Positions 13,240 through 25,800 of a stretch of DNA of 64,000 bases are shown piece after piece (position 1 is the first letter of the stretch; every line of letters begins with the position of its first letter). This DNA comes from Apteryx mantelli (Eukaryota > Chordata > Aves > Apterygiformes > Apterygidae): assembly GCF_036417845.1 (NCBI RefSeq), contig NC_089982.1, forward strand, positions 67,097,684-67,161,683. The letters run 5' to 3'. The notes beneath the pieces are model-generated. The model was not told where the DNA came from. It saw only the letters and a program-made list of their open reading frames with translations, and did not search any database. The position numbers were made by a program, and so were the translations under genes.

Positions 13240-16200
13240 TTAATTTTTAAAACTTCTCTTTATTTTTACATTCAATGCACGAGGATGGGCAAGATGAGTG
13301 TTCATGACAAAGTATAAAGCCATATACTGTCCTCAAAACAGTTAAAAGATATACTGTTTAAGAGTTTAAAAAAGCATTTTTAGAAACCTTGTATTTCCAA
13401 AATTCCTCATTACAGAAAATTCAAATCTTGTTAGAAAAGTAGAGTTCAATGTCCTTGTGCATTAAGCCATATTATGAAAATATGTAAGTGTTTTTCATCT
13501 TTATTTTTAAGAAATCTGTTCCTGCATTACTAGCAAATCTTCATGTAACCTATCCATGGAGCCAATACCCTCTTAATATGCAGTATACACAGTTACAAAC
13601 AATTTTAAAAGTTATGTTACAAAATATACAGTACTTCCTTTTTACATTTTTATAGATAAACATTGCACAGTTTTCAAATATGTAATACATAACACAATCA
13701 CATGAGCCTTTTTCTGTATAACTTATGAAAAAATCTGTACACTCAAATAATTATAAATAAAGCGTAAATATATTTAAGAGTATGGGGGAAAATACACCAG
13801 GGCCTGTTGTGCTGTCAAGTGTTAAACAAAAGCCTGTGTTGGAATCTGCCTAAAACAATAGCACAATATGGCCTGAAGCTCGTAAGCAGTCAGAGAGGAG
13901 AGTGAGAACTGAATATAGCATAGGGAAACGCTACAATGAGGAATCACAAAGTACTGATATGTCTGAATATAATTATGGCCCTGATTCTTTTTAAGACCTG
14001 CTTTTTCTCTGATGGTTTGATGAAAGTTGTTATCACTGTGCTTTATGGCTTTACTTCAAGATACAAAATAATATACAAGTTGTTTAAGAAATGATTAAAA
14101 GTAGATTAAAATGTTCCCTATTTCAATGGATGGTTAATGGAAGTATGAGATAACTTTGAAAGAATTCTGGATATTTTTTTCATGCCTGAAGAAACAGAGC
14201 ATAGGAAATGCAAGCTGGCATTTAAAGAAACAGATTGTGAAAGCATCCAGAATTGTAAGAATAAAACTAAGAACAACTATTGAAGATAATAAAATTCCAC
14301 TTAAAAAATCAGATACTGACAAAATTCTGTTTGAACTATATGAAGGAAAAGGAAATAATTTTAAAAAGAACAGTTTGGCATAACTCTGCTCTCTGCTACT
14401 AAACCCAAGGAGAGCAGAACTACACCAAAACTAAGTGCTTATGGAAATTCACTCTGGTTATAAAGCATTTTGTCACTGGCTCGCAACTATAGAAAAAGTC
14501 AGAATCTCAGTATGAATACAATTTACAAACAGATTTTAGGCAACTTAGTTTGCCAGTTTAAATGTCAGTTTAAAAAAGTAAATGCACTGATTTTCACTTC
14601 TAAAATGTACATATTTACCTGACAGCTGAATTCTGCCTACTGAATTCTAGAGCTTTGCAGAAAACAAACGACTATTCAGAAGTAACTGTATTCTAGCAGC
14701 ACTGAGTGGCTATACTAAACTAAGGGTCTTGTCAGCATTTCCATTTTGAATTTCGTCTACAACTCAGCCATGTAAACTGTCTCTAAATGAAACTTGACTT
14801 ATGTCCAATCACCTGATTTTTTTTCTGAAGTGGTTGGACCCCAGATATTATCTCATACTTACTCATGTCTAAGCTATTGAAGTCCAGCAGAAGTATTAAT
14901 GCTGCTTTGAAATGCTCTTTTTCTGATGCTGAAATGACACATTTTGTCTTTCTGTGATTCAGAGCAGCCTCACAAGCACTTACTAAAACATTGGTAACAG
15001 TAAGATTTAAGTGCAGGTGACTTCCCAGCAAGTTGTATATGATTACACTACCTATGGATTTTCATTTGGGATTTGGATTGCTACACAAAATTGCTAGTAA
15101 AATTCACATTATCCCCAAGGAGGGTGGTTCAGAGCATACAATGAAGGTGCAGAGTGAACACTCCATTCTCTCCAGTAAATGTTACCACGTAGGCCCCATG
15201 CTTGCCACAATGCTGCTCTCCAGGTTCCCTCTTTTGCAGCTCCAAAGCCAGTCTCCACCACTACTCTCAAAGGCCATTTTGTGGCTCAGCGAAATGGAGC
15301 CACAGCTGCACACACATCTCTCAGCTTCAGCCCTGGTTTGGGTGGCTTTCTCCTCCTTCACTCCAGCCGCTGGACCCCATTCCTTCACTGTTCCTCCACC
15401 TGTGCCATGACGGGTCCTTTGGGGTTACATGGGGAACAGATTGGGGAGGACTATCTAGAGAAAGGAACGGCCACAGAACAGTGTCCCAAGTCCACCAAGC
15501 CCTTCAGCGGTCACCTGGTGTCTGCAAACCCAGTGTGTAGCCTTCAGCAGGCAAAGGGATCAGCAATTACATTTTGGCCTTCAGCTTGAGACAAAAGATG
15601 ACTACTCCCATCCCCAGGGTTAAACGAGACAGAGAGGGCTCAAAATGGACTTATGCATACCTTCATGCCATAGCAGGACTCCCAGAGCTTCTGAAGGATG
15701 TCCCAGCATTTCTTTTTCATTCACACATAAAGAATAGATACTGTCCAAACTAGGACTACTATTTTCCTTTTGATCACTGCAAATAGGCAAATGAAAATAT
15801 TTGGATTCTTTTTGTTTGTTTTTTTTTCTTTTCCAGAGCCTTATGGGTAACATAAAGTGACTTTTGCTGAATAATCAAACAGGTCAGGGAAGCTATTCAA
15901 TAAGCATATTTTGGTTTTTTGGTTTTTTGTTTTATTTAAGTTTGAATTGCTCACCACTCCTTTCATCCCTCTGTTCATGGGACTACATAGGGTTTCTTTA
16001 GTTTGCTACTGATAGCATTGGATGAATGTACCACACAATGGATCCTCTATAAGCAAATCTGTCCCTAGCTTTTCACCTGATTTTCTGGGGACTCTGTCAA
16101 GCTTGTTTGACTCCATTCGTTGACGAGTGATATACCACTGGCTGCTGAAACCTAACAAAATGTTCACTCTGTCCTCAGTGCATTGTCCAAGCTGGTTTTC

Positions 16201-16252
16201 AAGAGCCTTATTGTCCTATGCTGTATCCCTGCTATTATGAGTTGATCCACTA
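13240..16252 (-). other. SLC34A2: probable SLC34A2 3' untranslated region
   Basis: Downstream of the stop codon no further coding exon is seen on the minus strand. The stretch becomes strongly AT-rich from about 14.8 kb leftwards. AATAAA hexamers on the minus strand lie at 15936-15931, 13505-13500 and 13264-13259. The last would place cleavage near 13.24 kb and give a 3 kb UTR; the first would give a short UTR of about 350 bp. Which is used cannot be decided from sequence. Confidence 0.35.
15903..15938 (+). repeat. T-rich (TTTTTTGG)n run in the SLC34A2 3' flank
   Basis: The run of T tracts separated by GG includes an AATAAA on the minus strand at 15936-15931. It is simple sequence that may supply an early poly(A) signal for SLC34A2. 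Confidence 0.7.
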
Positions 16253-16828
16253 CTATAAGGCTGTGTTATTTGTGCCTGTTTTGTCAACACAAGCCGTAGG
16301 TGGTGCCCTTCTTACACCTCTTTCTTCATCAGCCATTGCAATGGTGTTTTCATAAACCTCCATAGTTTTTAGCTGCTTATCTTTGGCACCCTCCTGTTCT
16401 GTGTTGACTTTGCAGCACTTGCAGAAGCCACAACAGTGTTTCCCACAAAAGGAGAGCGTAGACATAATCATATTGTCCCAGGGCTCGAGGGAGTGCATCC
16501 AGACCGGTAGGAAATCCCAGTTTTGGAGCTTCTCAGGCAGTGAGTGTGGCTTCCTCGACTGCATAACGTTAATTACAACCACAGCAATACAGAGAGCAAG
16601 CAGGGGAAGGCAAACACCCAAAAGGACTGGCCAGCCTGCCAGGGACAGACCAAATACAAACAAAGGCAAAAGAAAGAAGCAGATGAGAAGATAAAATATA
16701 GCAAACCATCTGTACTTGGCTGTTATGTTTCCCAAGCTCTTGCTCATGCGGATTGGCAGCCGTGTAAAAGGCAGCGGGTAAAACAGAATAATCCCAGAGA
16801 CATTGAAGAAAAAGTGGCACAGGGCAAT
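16253..16828 (-). CDS. SLC34A2: SLC34A2 last coding exon (C-terminal membrane segments and tail)
   Basis: The exon follows TTTGTTTCCAG and encodes residues 485-675, ending at TAG (16255-16253). It contains [34 protein letters not shown], two strongly hydrophobic segments and the [14 protein letters not shown] stretch. The tail has six cysteines in twelve residues (612-623), far fewer than in the human cluster, then an acidic region and the terminal TAL, which resembles a PDZ-binding end. Confidence 0.95.
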   Translation of the reverse strand: MALCHFFFNVSGIILFYPLPFTRLPIRMSKSLGNITAKYRWFAIFYLLICFFLLPLFVFGLSLAGWPVLLGVCLPLLALCIAVVVINVMQSRKPHSLPEKLQNWDFLPVWMHSLEPWDNMIMSTLSFCGKHCCGFCKCCKVNTEQEGAKDKQLKTMEVYENTIAMADEERGVRRAPPTACVDKTGTNNTAL

Positions 16829-19800
16829 CTGGAAACAAAAACATTAGAGAAGCTCAATAGCTGAAATGCCTTTAAAAACTCCTACCCACATAATAATAAC
16901 TTCCAGCGGTACTAAGACTCCATAGTTTTCCTTCCCTTGCTCCTCTCTTTGTTTGTTCCCATCTTCAATGCTATTTCACTGCAAGGCCTTTCCTAGTATG
17001 GATCAAAGACTCAGCAATACATCCTCCATAGTACAGATCCACTGCCTGCAAACAGGACACAGCATTTGGAAAGAAGGCAAGCCTAGAGAGGACAACATAT
17101 CTCCTGGGACTGCAGAAGTTTTAAAATGCATCTTTCAACTGCAAGAGAAGGAGTTCATCAGAAAGAAAGCTGACAAACCAAACAACTATGAGGAAACATG
17201 CCTGTTGTTAGTAAGGCATGAGAACTGTTTGTTACTGAGTTCTGCATCAATAAGTTTTCCACCAAAAGATGGGAAGTGTAAATGAGATATTGTGTTCAGG
17301 CCATTGAGAAATTGCTAACGATACAAACCTGGATTTTCCAAAAATGAGCTAAAAGTTTATATGGCACTGAGGATATTCTTGGGATGTGAGTTTTTCTGTG
17401 ACTTTTAATAAACACCTGATTAATATACTTCAAAATTCTTTATAAAAAAATAAGTGTGAAGAGACACCTACTTCCTCAAGCTTTCAGAAGTCACTCAGGA
17501 AAAATAAGCATGTGTGAACAAAACAGTAAGTTCCCTGCTCCAATTATCTTATTTTCCTTCCATAATTGTTATCAAACTAAAGCAAACATGAAAGTATACA
17601 GTTTTGATTTTTAAAGTACATTATAAAAATAGCTACTTATCACAAAATCTGAGCTTGATCAAGATAATACTTTCTCATGATTACATCTGTTTTATCTTGC
17701 CTGAGGACAATAAAATCACTACTATAATTTTCTTTCTGCTTTTCCATGTATGTCAATAGCTTTCATTGAGGCTAGTAAAAAAAGTATGCACTCTATTCAT
17801 AAAGAACACTAAATTATCTTCACTCTTTGATGTAGAGGGTTCATTCAAACATTGCCTTCTACCTGGAATGTTCTTTAGAGAAGATAAATGGGTGCCCAAG
17901 GCCAAGCTGCCTACTTTTCTGAGCCAACAAGGAATTCAAAGAAACCTACTCAGATTAGAATTACAGTGAGAAATTAGATGTTCCCATTCTCACTGAAACA
18001 TCTTGCCATCTTGTAGGTTTACAATCTTCACCTAAATGACCAGAGTCCCTGTACACAGCACAAACAGCATTAGGATACTGAGAAGGGAACTTACAGAAAT
18101 TAGCAACCCAAACAGAGGATTTACTAAGAGAGTTGTCAGAGATGTGGGCACTAAATTCTGCATTGCAAAGACCCCATGCTCAGGGGTCAAGTGGCCAACC
18201 TTGACCAATTTCTGAATGAATTCATTCAATTCAAGCCAAATTTATGAAAGTAAGATTTTGCTATATATCAACATTCTGGGAAGGTTTAATACAACCTTTT
18301 TGCTCTAGTTGTTAGAATCAGTGAGTTGTCATTAACAGTACACACAAAATCAAGCACAATATCCATGTTCCGATATGGGATATTTGCACTAGAGCTAATT
18401 TTATCAGGTTTTCATTCAGAAAGGTCACAATTTCTAAATGAAGTCAAGGAAGCATTGGTTTATACTGACCTGTAATGAATATTTTAATGTACTTCCTGGA
18501 CTTGCTAAAGCTGCAAGTATAGCTGTTGTGGTTGTACCAATGTTAGCTCCTAAGGTAAGGGGATAAGAACGCTCGATGCTTATAACACCAATGCCTAGGA
18601 GAAAATAAAAAAGTTTGAGTGGTTCTGGAATGATAAAGAAGATAAAACACAAGGATAAAGAATACAATATTGACAGACAACTTACCAACAAGAGGTGTAA
18701 TAGCAGATGTGAAAACAGAACTACTTTGGACAATGAAGGTCATACCAGCCCCTGCAAGCATAGCCAGGTATCCAGCTAGCCAAGTAAATGGAAATGGGAA
18801 ATCTAAAAAAACAGAGGGAGGACGTTATCTTTAGAAGATATTTAGAAGATATAACATAGCAATGAAAACACTATTAAGCATTTAAAATGTAAATATATTG
18901 TTTGTATATTTTCTCATACACCAAGATTTTGGTTCACAGTTGGTTCTACTGCTCTAAACATACCCTGTTCTTTGTAGTCTCTCCCCAGACTTCCACCACT
19001 GGACACACTTTGACATGACTTTGGCTTGGCACACCTTTGTCCTCACCCAGTGTAGCATTTATGTTCTAATACAATTAAAAAATGGAAATGTTTCCATGGA
19101 GCTCAACACAATGGCTTCTAAGTGTCTGGAGTGTCTTAGTTTTGGCAACCATGCATTCGCTACATAAATCTGATCTTCAGAAAACACTGAAAACCCATCC
19201 TGCAAAAATCAGCTTATTTGTCCTAACTAGTTTCAGGTTGATCACCTCCTAAAAATTCACTTGTTACTCTTGCAAAAAAAGACTAAGCAAACTGCTTAGA
19301 GAAACTTGATGGTCTGCAGATTTATGAGTGAGCTAAGATGTCAGGACTTAATCAGCTGGGAAGACAAAGAGGAACACTGATTAGATCACAAATAAATAGT
19401 AGCTGGCAACTGATTACTTTCTACCCCTCTTTTCTGATTCAGTCAGTGATCTTTGCCCAGAACAAGAGAAGACAGAATGGGGACCACTTTGCTGCCTTCC
19501 CCATTTCTGTAAGCCCTCTCTTTTACCACACTCAGAATATGCCAGGACTGCTTTTCCCTGCTGCAGGTTCTAACCTCTCCCTTCATTCAAGGAGAATGAA
19601 GAAGAGGCAGCTGAGTGAAAAAAAGTGTTTGCACGAAATGATTCCAGTGTGGAAAATCACCTGAATAACATAGACACACATAGGAAGTACCACTATTCAG
19701 TCAAAAAAGGGCTCTTTTGGCTGCCCTATCTTACTGAAGAGTGTTAAAGAATGAAATAGAGCAAGTAAAGGAAATTAGACCATTAATCACTAAGAACTTT

Positions 19801-22800
19801 TTTTTTCAGCTTACTCTAGAGGAAACATCTAGGCCTTGTGCCAGAGCAGGCAATCACAGTCTCAGCACTTCAGCACTATCTTTTGAGGACGTGAACATTA
19901 CATTTCTAACAGCTAATGATTATACATAAAGAAACAGAGCCTGGACTTTGGTCTCTGTTGCTGTTAATCTGCTCCCGTTCAGAAGCAAGCTGTTAACTAA
20001 TAGATTTTAAAAAGAAAGGAAATAACATGCTAAGGAGAAGAAATGTTTGGAGAGGAGGGGTATATTTTGATTTAATACTGCTTTCCTCAAACTATGCTAT
20101 AATATCTGCCAGCACACATGATACCAATAAATGTGCTCAGTGTCCTTGTCATTCCTGAACACAATCTTCAGGGAAAGCAGATAATTACCAGTGTTGATTG
20201 TCTTCTTGATAACGCTCGCCACCTGTCCTTTAAGCACAGAGTTTAATAGCTTAACGATCATCACCAAACAGGAGCACAGAACAAGCAGGGACAAAGCCAG
20301 AAGGATGAGACCAATGGCAAGATCAGGCAGGTTTGCTTCTGCAAAGAGATGCCGGCCTAAAAAAGAAAAGGAAAAGGAATCAGCCTTAGCCACAGTCCTG
20401 CTTCTGACCCCAAGCCCATCTGTGGTTTTCACGCACTCCCCTAAGAAAATGGGTCCAAAGCACACATGGCTCGAGGAGATGATGAAAGGAGTGAAAATGC
20501 TGCCTCCCTGGCTGCATAAAAGCTATGTCTGAGAGGGGCAACAGGGGCTCTTGTATAAATATAAAATTATAAAATATGCTTATAAAATACACAGTGGTCA
20601 CATGCGTAGGACAGGCAGAAGCTGGGTGACCTCGCACAGCTTTGTGCAAGGCAGGGGAATACAAAGATGCGAGGAAATCTTGGTGCACTCCCAGCTGGGT
20701 TGGTGGATCAGCTCTTCCCCAGAGACAGCTGCGCACCTGCAAATGGCTGCTGAAAGTCCTCAACAGCACACATGGGGATAGAGATATCCAAGAAACCACT
20801 ACAGCAAAATAACCATAGCACCAAGTCACCTGAACAGCAAGAGCGACATGATACTGAAAACCTCATTTACTGACACCAGGGAGCATGGAAAGAGATCCAT
20901 GTGCAGCTAGATACAGTGATGGTCCCAGTAACTCCAGCTGTATAACTATAACAGAGCACAGGCTACTCTGACTGCACCCACAGTTGTCCCACATATAAAT
21001 ATACAAGCGTATACCCGTGAAATGGTCTGTTAATACCATTAAAAAATTACATAACTCAGTAAAGACACTACCAAAGGAGAAGTAGTTCTACTACTTACAT
21101 TTACTAATATAGTCCGTTTCAGATACATTTTTGATGGTCCACGTCAAGTTTCCTTCAGCCCAGCAAAGTTCAGGAGATGTGCAGTTTTCTGAAGGTGGAA
21201 TTGTGACATTCTGCAAGGTCTAAAGATTGCCAGACAAAGCAGATAGTTCAGTCAGCTACATCCCCTCACTAAAAGCTCATGCAAAGTTCTCCTAGGTTTT
21301 TCCTGCAATCAAGCATTCATTAACTGAAGACAGATTTGTAAGCAGGAGTGTAACTTGATGGCAACACTTTAATGACAAGGCAAATTTTTTTGTGTTCTTA
21401 AAAAAATGGTAGTTCTGTTATTCAAGTCCACATAACATTTAAAGATCAAAATACCCCCTAAATCTGCTACCTCATAACAACCATAGCACCAAGTCATCAG
21501 TAGCTAAGAACCTCCATTACTGATGTCAAGATTCATGGAAAGAGATTCATGTTGGGTTGCAGCTGGAGGACAAGCGGCATTCCCGTTCCAACCACTGCTT
21601 TCCGGGGTTGAAGAGACTTCTACCTCTTCACTGTGTTCTTCTCTGCAGTTAATGGTCTAGTGAGGCCTGCACAGGACAGGGATTCCAAAGGCTACAATAC
21701 TAGTCCAACCTCTCTTACAAGCTGGTTACAATGCCTTTCTTGCCTCAATTTTCCTACCTGTAGAAATGAAGGTGGTGCTACTGCTTTCCTTTCTAAATCT
21801 TAAATGATATTTAAAAGCCAATTACAATTATTATGATTAGCATTAGTAGAACTGAGGCAAACCTGAGTTCCCATTCATACCACAAAATGCTCTTGCTAAT
21901 AAGAGCCCTAGCTCACAGCCCAGACACATGATGTTATGACACTGGGTCCATAAGTCCTTACACGGATTAAGAAACCAGGGAACAGTTTGCTGACTGGACT
22001 GCACTCCCATACAACAACGGTTACCAGCCAAATGTACTGTGGACCACACTGCTGAACAGGAGTTTTAAGGAGTTTTAAGATGAATTTCATTTATTCTCTT
22101 TTCCAGAAATGGGATAAAAGAAATCGTATTCTGTCTCTGGGCACTGCCTGCGGAGAGCCACATGCACTTTCCTCCTCTAGCTGATGCAGAATGATCCAAA
22201 ACAGACAAATCCAGGTGCAGAACCAGTGTCCCCCACATCTTCAGTGAGGAGCATAGTCACTGGCCTACCCGAGCACCTCAGCCTTTACAAATAAAACACA
22301 AAATTGCTTCTTGCTGTCTTGAAATTCTTCCAGATACTTTAGTTTCAAAGCAAGTCAAAATGTTTATTCCTATACTAATAAAAAAAGGGGGGGGGCACAA
22401 ATTTCTCCCTGTCATAAGTCTGTTCAATCACCCCACCAAGTTCAATTCAAAATTGTAGGAGTTTCATGTGTTCTTGTAATTTGTCTATGTGCATGGGCAG
22501 CAGTTACATAGCCACAGTACAAACACATACAGAAAAACTGTATTGCACCTACACTTTCTGTGCAGTTGCTTATCTTCTAAGAGCAGGGAGACTATAGAAG
22601 GAGCGAGGCTCAGACCTCACTGAGAGTTAGGCTACGCCTGCCCAGGCAGTGCAGCACAGAGGTAGCCAAAGTGCTAGCTGGGTAACTGCAAGCAGTACAT
22701 CTGCGTAAGCACGCTGCTTCACCCGAGAGGAAATACTCAGCTCCTCAGCCGGGTAACCTGAGCAGAGCTCCATATTAGTGCAGCTCCACTCCTGGCACTC

Positions 22801-25800
22801 TCCCAAGCTAGTGTTTCACTGGCCATCCAGATCGTCATTCAATAGGAGTTGGGCTCCTCTAAAAACCCAAGCACTTAATTTTAATCTCTCAGCTGCATGC
22901 CCCTAAGTATCTTCTGTCTTGGGACTTTAGGAATTACTTTTATATGCATAATAACAAGTGGAACAGTCTCGTTAGCGATCCAAGGGCTATTTAATGCTCT
23001 AATTGTTAGTTAGCAGAAGAACACAAACCAAACACTTAGCTCCATAGTCTACCAAAATATTCATTAATGTCAATCTGAGCGACAGATGCCTTCAAGCTAC
23101 AGTGTTGCTTGGGTGAAGAGCAACAGGATTTAGCACCACAGAAGCTTTGCCTGAGGGCAGTTTTCCAAGAAAGATGAAATAACCAAGCGCCAGCAGATCA
23201 CCCTAACACACATAAACCTAAAGCTGGTTAGATCAGATAGATAAATAGTGGGTGAAAAAAGGTTTTATTGTGACCATATTGCAGAATTTTTCCACTTTCA
23301 GGGAGTCAGTAGGAGTATCAGGGTTTAAAGGCATTTGGATTTGAAAGGAATGAAAGACTTTGTTCCAAACTGCCAGTTCTGATAAGCAAGGGGCTGCACG
23401 GTAATAAAAGCAACCAGGTCATGCTCACCATTGGCATGACATGCTTCGTTTAAGTGGAGCAAAAACTATATTAAATTGTTTTCATTCTTTTTCTGCTGCA
23501 AAAGAAATGCTCATTTAAAAATCTAATTTCACAATCCTATAATAAGGACTGTCAACTACAGATCAGTAATATATTTCCTGAGGAGCCTAACAACTAATTT
23601 AACATAATACTCACCGTATTGGTTTCAGTTACGCACCAAATCTTTACCAGGCTTTTGTTTTTTGCGGCTTCATCATTTGTAGCAATTGCATTTATTACTG
23701 ATTTATCAAGCTAAAGGAGGGGGAAAAAAAGAATCATTATTCTAACTTGCATCACGTATTTCTGTTCACCTCTACTCAAATAACTCCCTTTGGAAGCAAG
23801 ATGCCTGCTCAACCATGCCAGGTCTGCATGACCATCTCTGATGCTGGACCTGCTACCCAACAGGGAGGGGATTTACTCACGGAGAAAGGTACAGCTCTGC
23901 ACACACGAACACTCATACCCTGCCTCAGTCTCCTCAGATCACCTACCCCCTCATCTTACCCATCCTATTGAATAAACTACACTGACACATCTGTCTAACT
24001 ATAAGTTTTTACTGTCATTTTAGGAGCTGTGAGCTCCTCTGGTCTCCAGCTGCCCCTCCAGACTGGTGTGTTTCCAAAAATTTCTGTGTCACCTCTTCAA
24101 GGCCTGTGCAGATCTTCTTGATGTGTTAGGGTGTCTCAAATATCTGCCAGTGTCTAGGCAACAGGTTGCCATCCCATGTGTTTGCCTTCAGTCTGCCTCC
24201 CCAGTCCTCCTAGTTAGGCTTATCATCATTAAGGTGAAATTTGGGGGAAACAGAAACAGGAAATATTGAGCTGTGGCTTTATGAAATGTGAATAAAAGAA
24301 AGATTCTATCTGCTAATGAGCTTTAACCCCAAGGACCCAGAGAAGTTTGACCAGTCGTAACAACCAAATAAGCAGCTTCAAATGAAGTGAGAGAAAGCCT
24401 ACCTCAATGATGAGCTTTGTAAAAGGGTCTGTGATAACTTTTAGTAGCTCAGGGGCATCATCACCACTTTCAAGATGAAAAGACTCAACTATAACATTGG
24501 TGAGATGGTAAAGATAACCTGAAACAACTTCAATGGGCAGCAATGCAAACACAGCAAGCCAGTTAAAGAAATCATGGATTGTAGCTCCAGCAAAGGCCCT
24601 GCAAGAAGAAATAAAAAAACAGAGCTGCTTTTAATTAAGCAACATATGCACAACATCAGTTAGGATGAAACCACAGGGGTGAGAAAGAAGCCCATTTCAA
24701 GGTGGGAATTATTTAATTTCTAGGGTCACAGAAGAAGAGAGCTGCTTTGTTACAGAGCACTAATTTTTTTGCACAAGGGGCCCAAGTCAAGGGACTGAAA
24801 CAAGACAAGCTAGAAAAGACAAAACAAAGTAACAGAAGACTGCCAAGACTACCTGACTGAAGAAAGAAGTCATTGTACAGCCTCCATTCGTTTTGCCTCT
24901 CACCCCTTCTTGTTGCATATTTAATGCTTAACTGGGAGTTGCCCCAGGAGCTGTTCTCCCTGGCTCATGCAGGAAGATGCTCTTTGTAGCCCTCTCACGT
25001 GTTCCTGCAAACCGTTACTGTACATGTCCCTCCCAGCTTCCTTTCCATAGCCTGAACAGGCACAGCTGTTTCCTCAGGGGCAATCTTTCCCCTGTTCTTA
25101 ACAGCTTCTTAGGGTCCTCTTAGTTCTGTGCAATCTGCCTGTATTTGTTTTACAATGTAACACCTGAAATCAAGTGCTGTGAAGGAAGAGGAAACATTCC
25201 TTGAAATGCTAATCCTGTAACTTTGGCTCCCCATGACAAATTGCTTGAGGGGGAACGTTCAGAGCAGGCCAGCAGAATTGACAATGCTACCACAGAGAAA
25301 ATATTTTAATCATTAATGGTAGTCAGCTTTTTTTTCCCTTTTTTTGCTGCCCGGATACTAATAGGCTACTTTGACACTGCAATTTAAGTGTCAAAGGCTA
25401 GCAAAATGAAAGATTCAGGACAGTAAAACTCAGAGAAATATGCTTTTGGCTAGGTGTATTTCATATGTCTGGTTGTGTCATGAATAACAAGGTACCAAAG
25501 TTTCATATCGCTCCCAAGTTTACTGCCTATCTCCAGTAGGCTATAAGCTCTCTCAGTACTAATGTCAAGTGACAATCTAAAAGTTGTCACCGTATATATT
25601 TGATAGTGGAAATATTAATTTCCCTACGCTTATCAGATCTTGCTTACTATGCACTTCAAAAACCTTGAAATTTCAGGGTCTCTCTTAAGGACAGTAGACA
25701 ACAGGTCAAAATTAGTGTAATATTAACTTTCTGCACAACCCTCCCATAACAAAGCAATAATGAAAGGTAGGTGGAACAGTGGGAGCAGTTTGAAAATTTG

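Noticed and set aside
16383..16864. Plus-strand frames of 103 and 106 codons opposite the last SLC34A2 exon
   Set aside because: They are antisense shadows of a well-supported coding exon.
18434..18761. Minus-strand frames running through the exon 18470-18594 and 18686-18802 boundaries
   Set aside because: They are read-through translations of true SLC34A2 exons into introns; the splice sites give the real coding segments.
21690..21730. Possible CR1 LINE fragment (CTAGTCCAACCTCTCTTACA-like stretch)
   Set aside because: Only about a dozen bases resemble the CR1 3' region and the neighbouring sequence does not continue the match.
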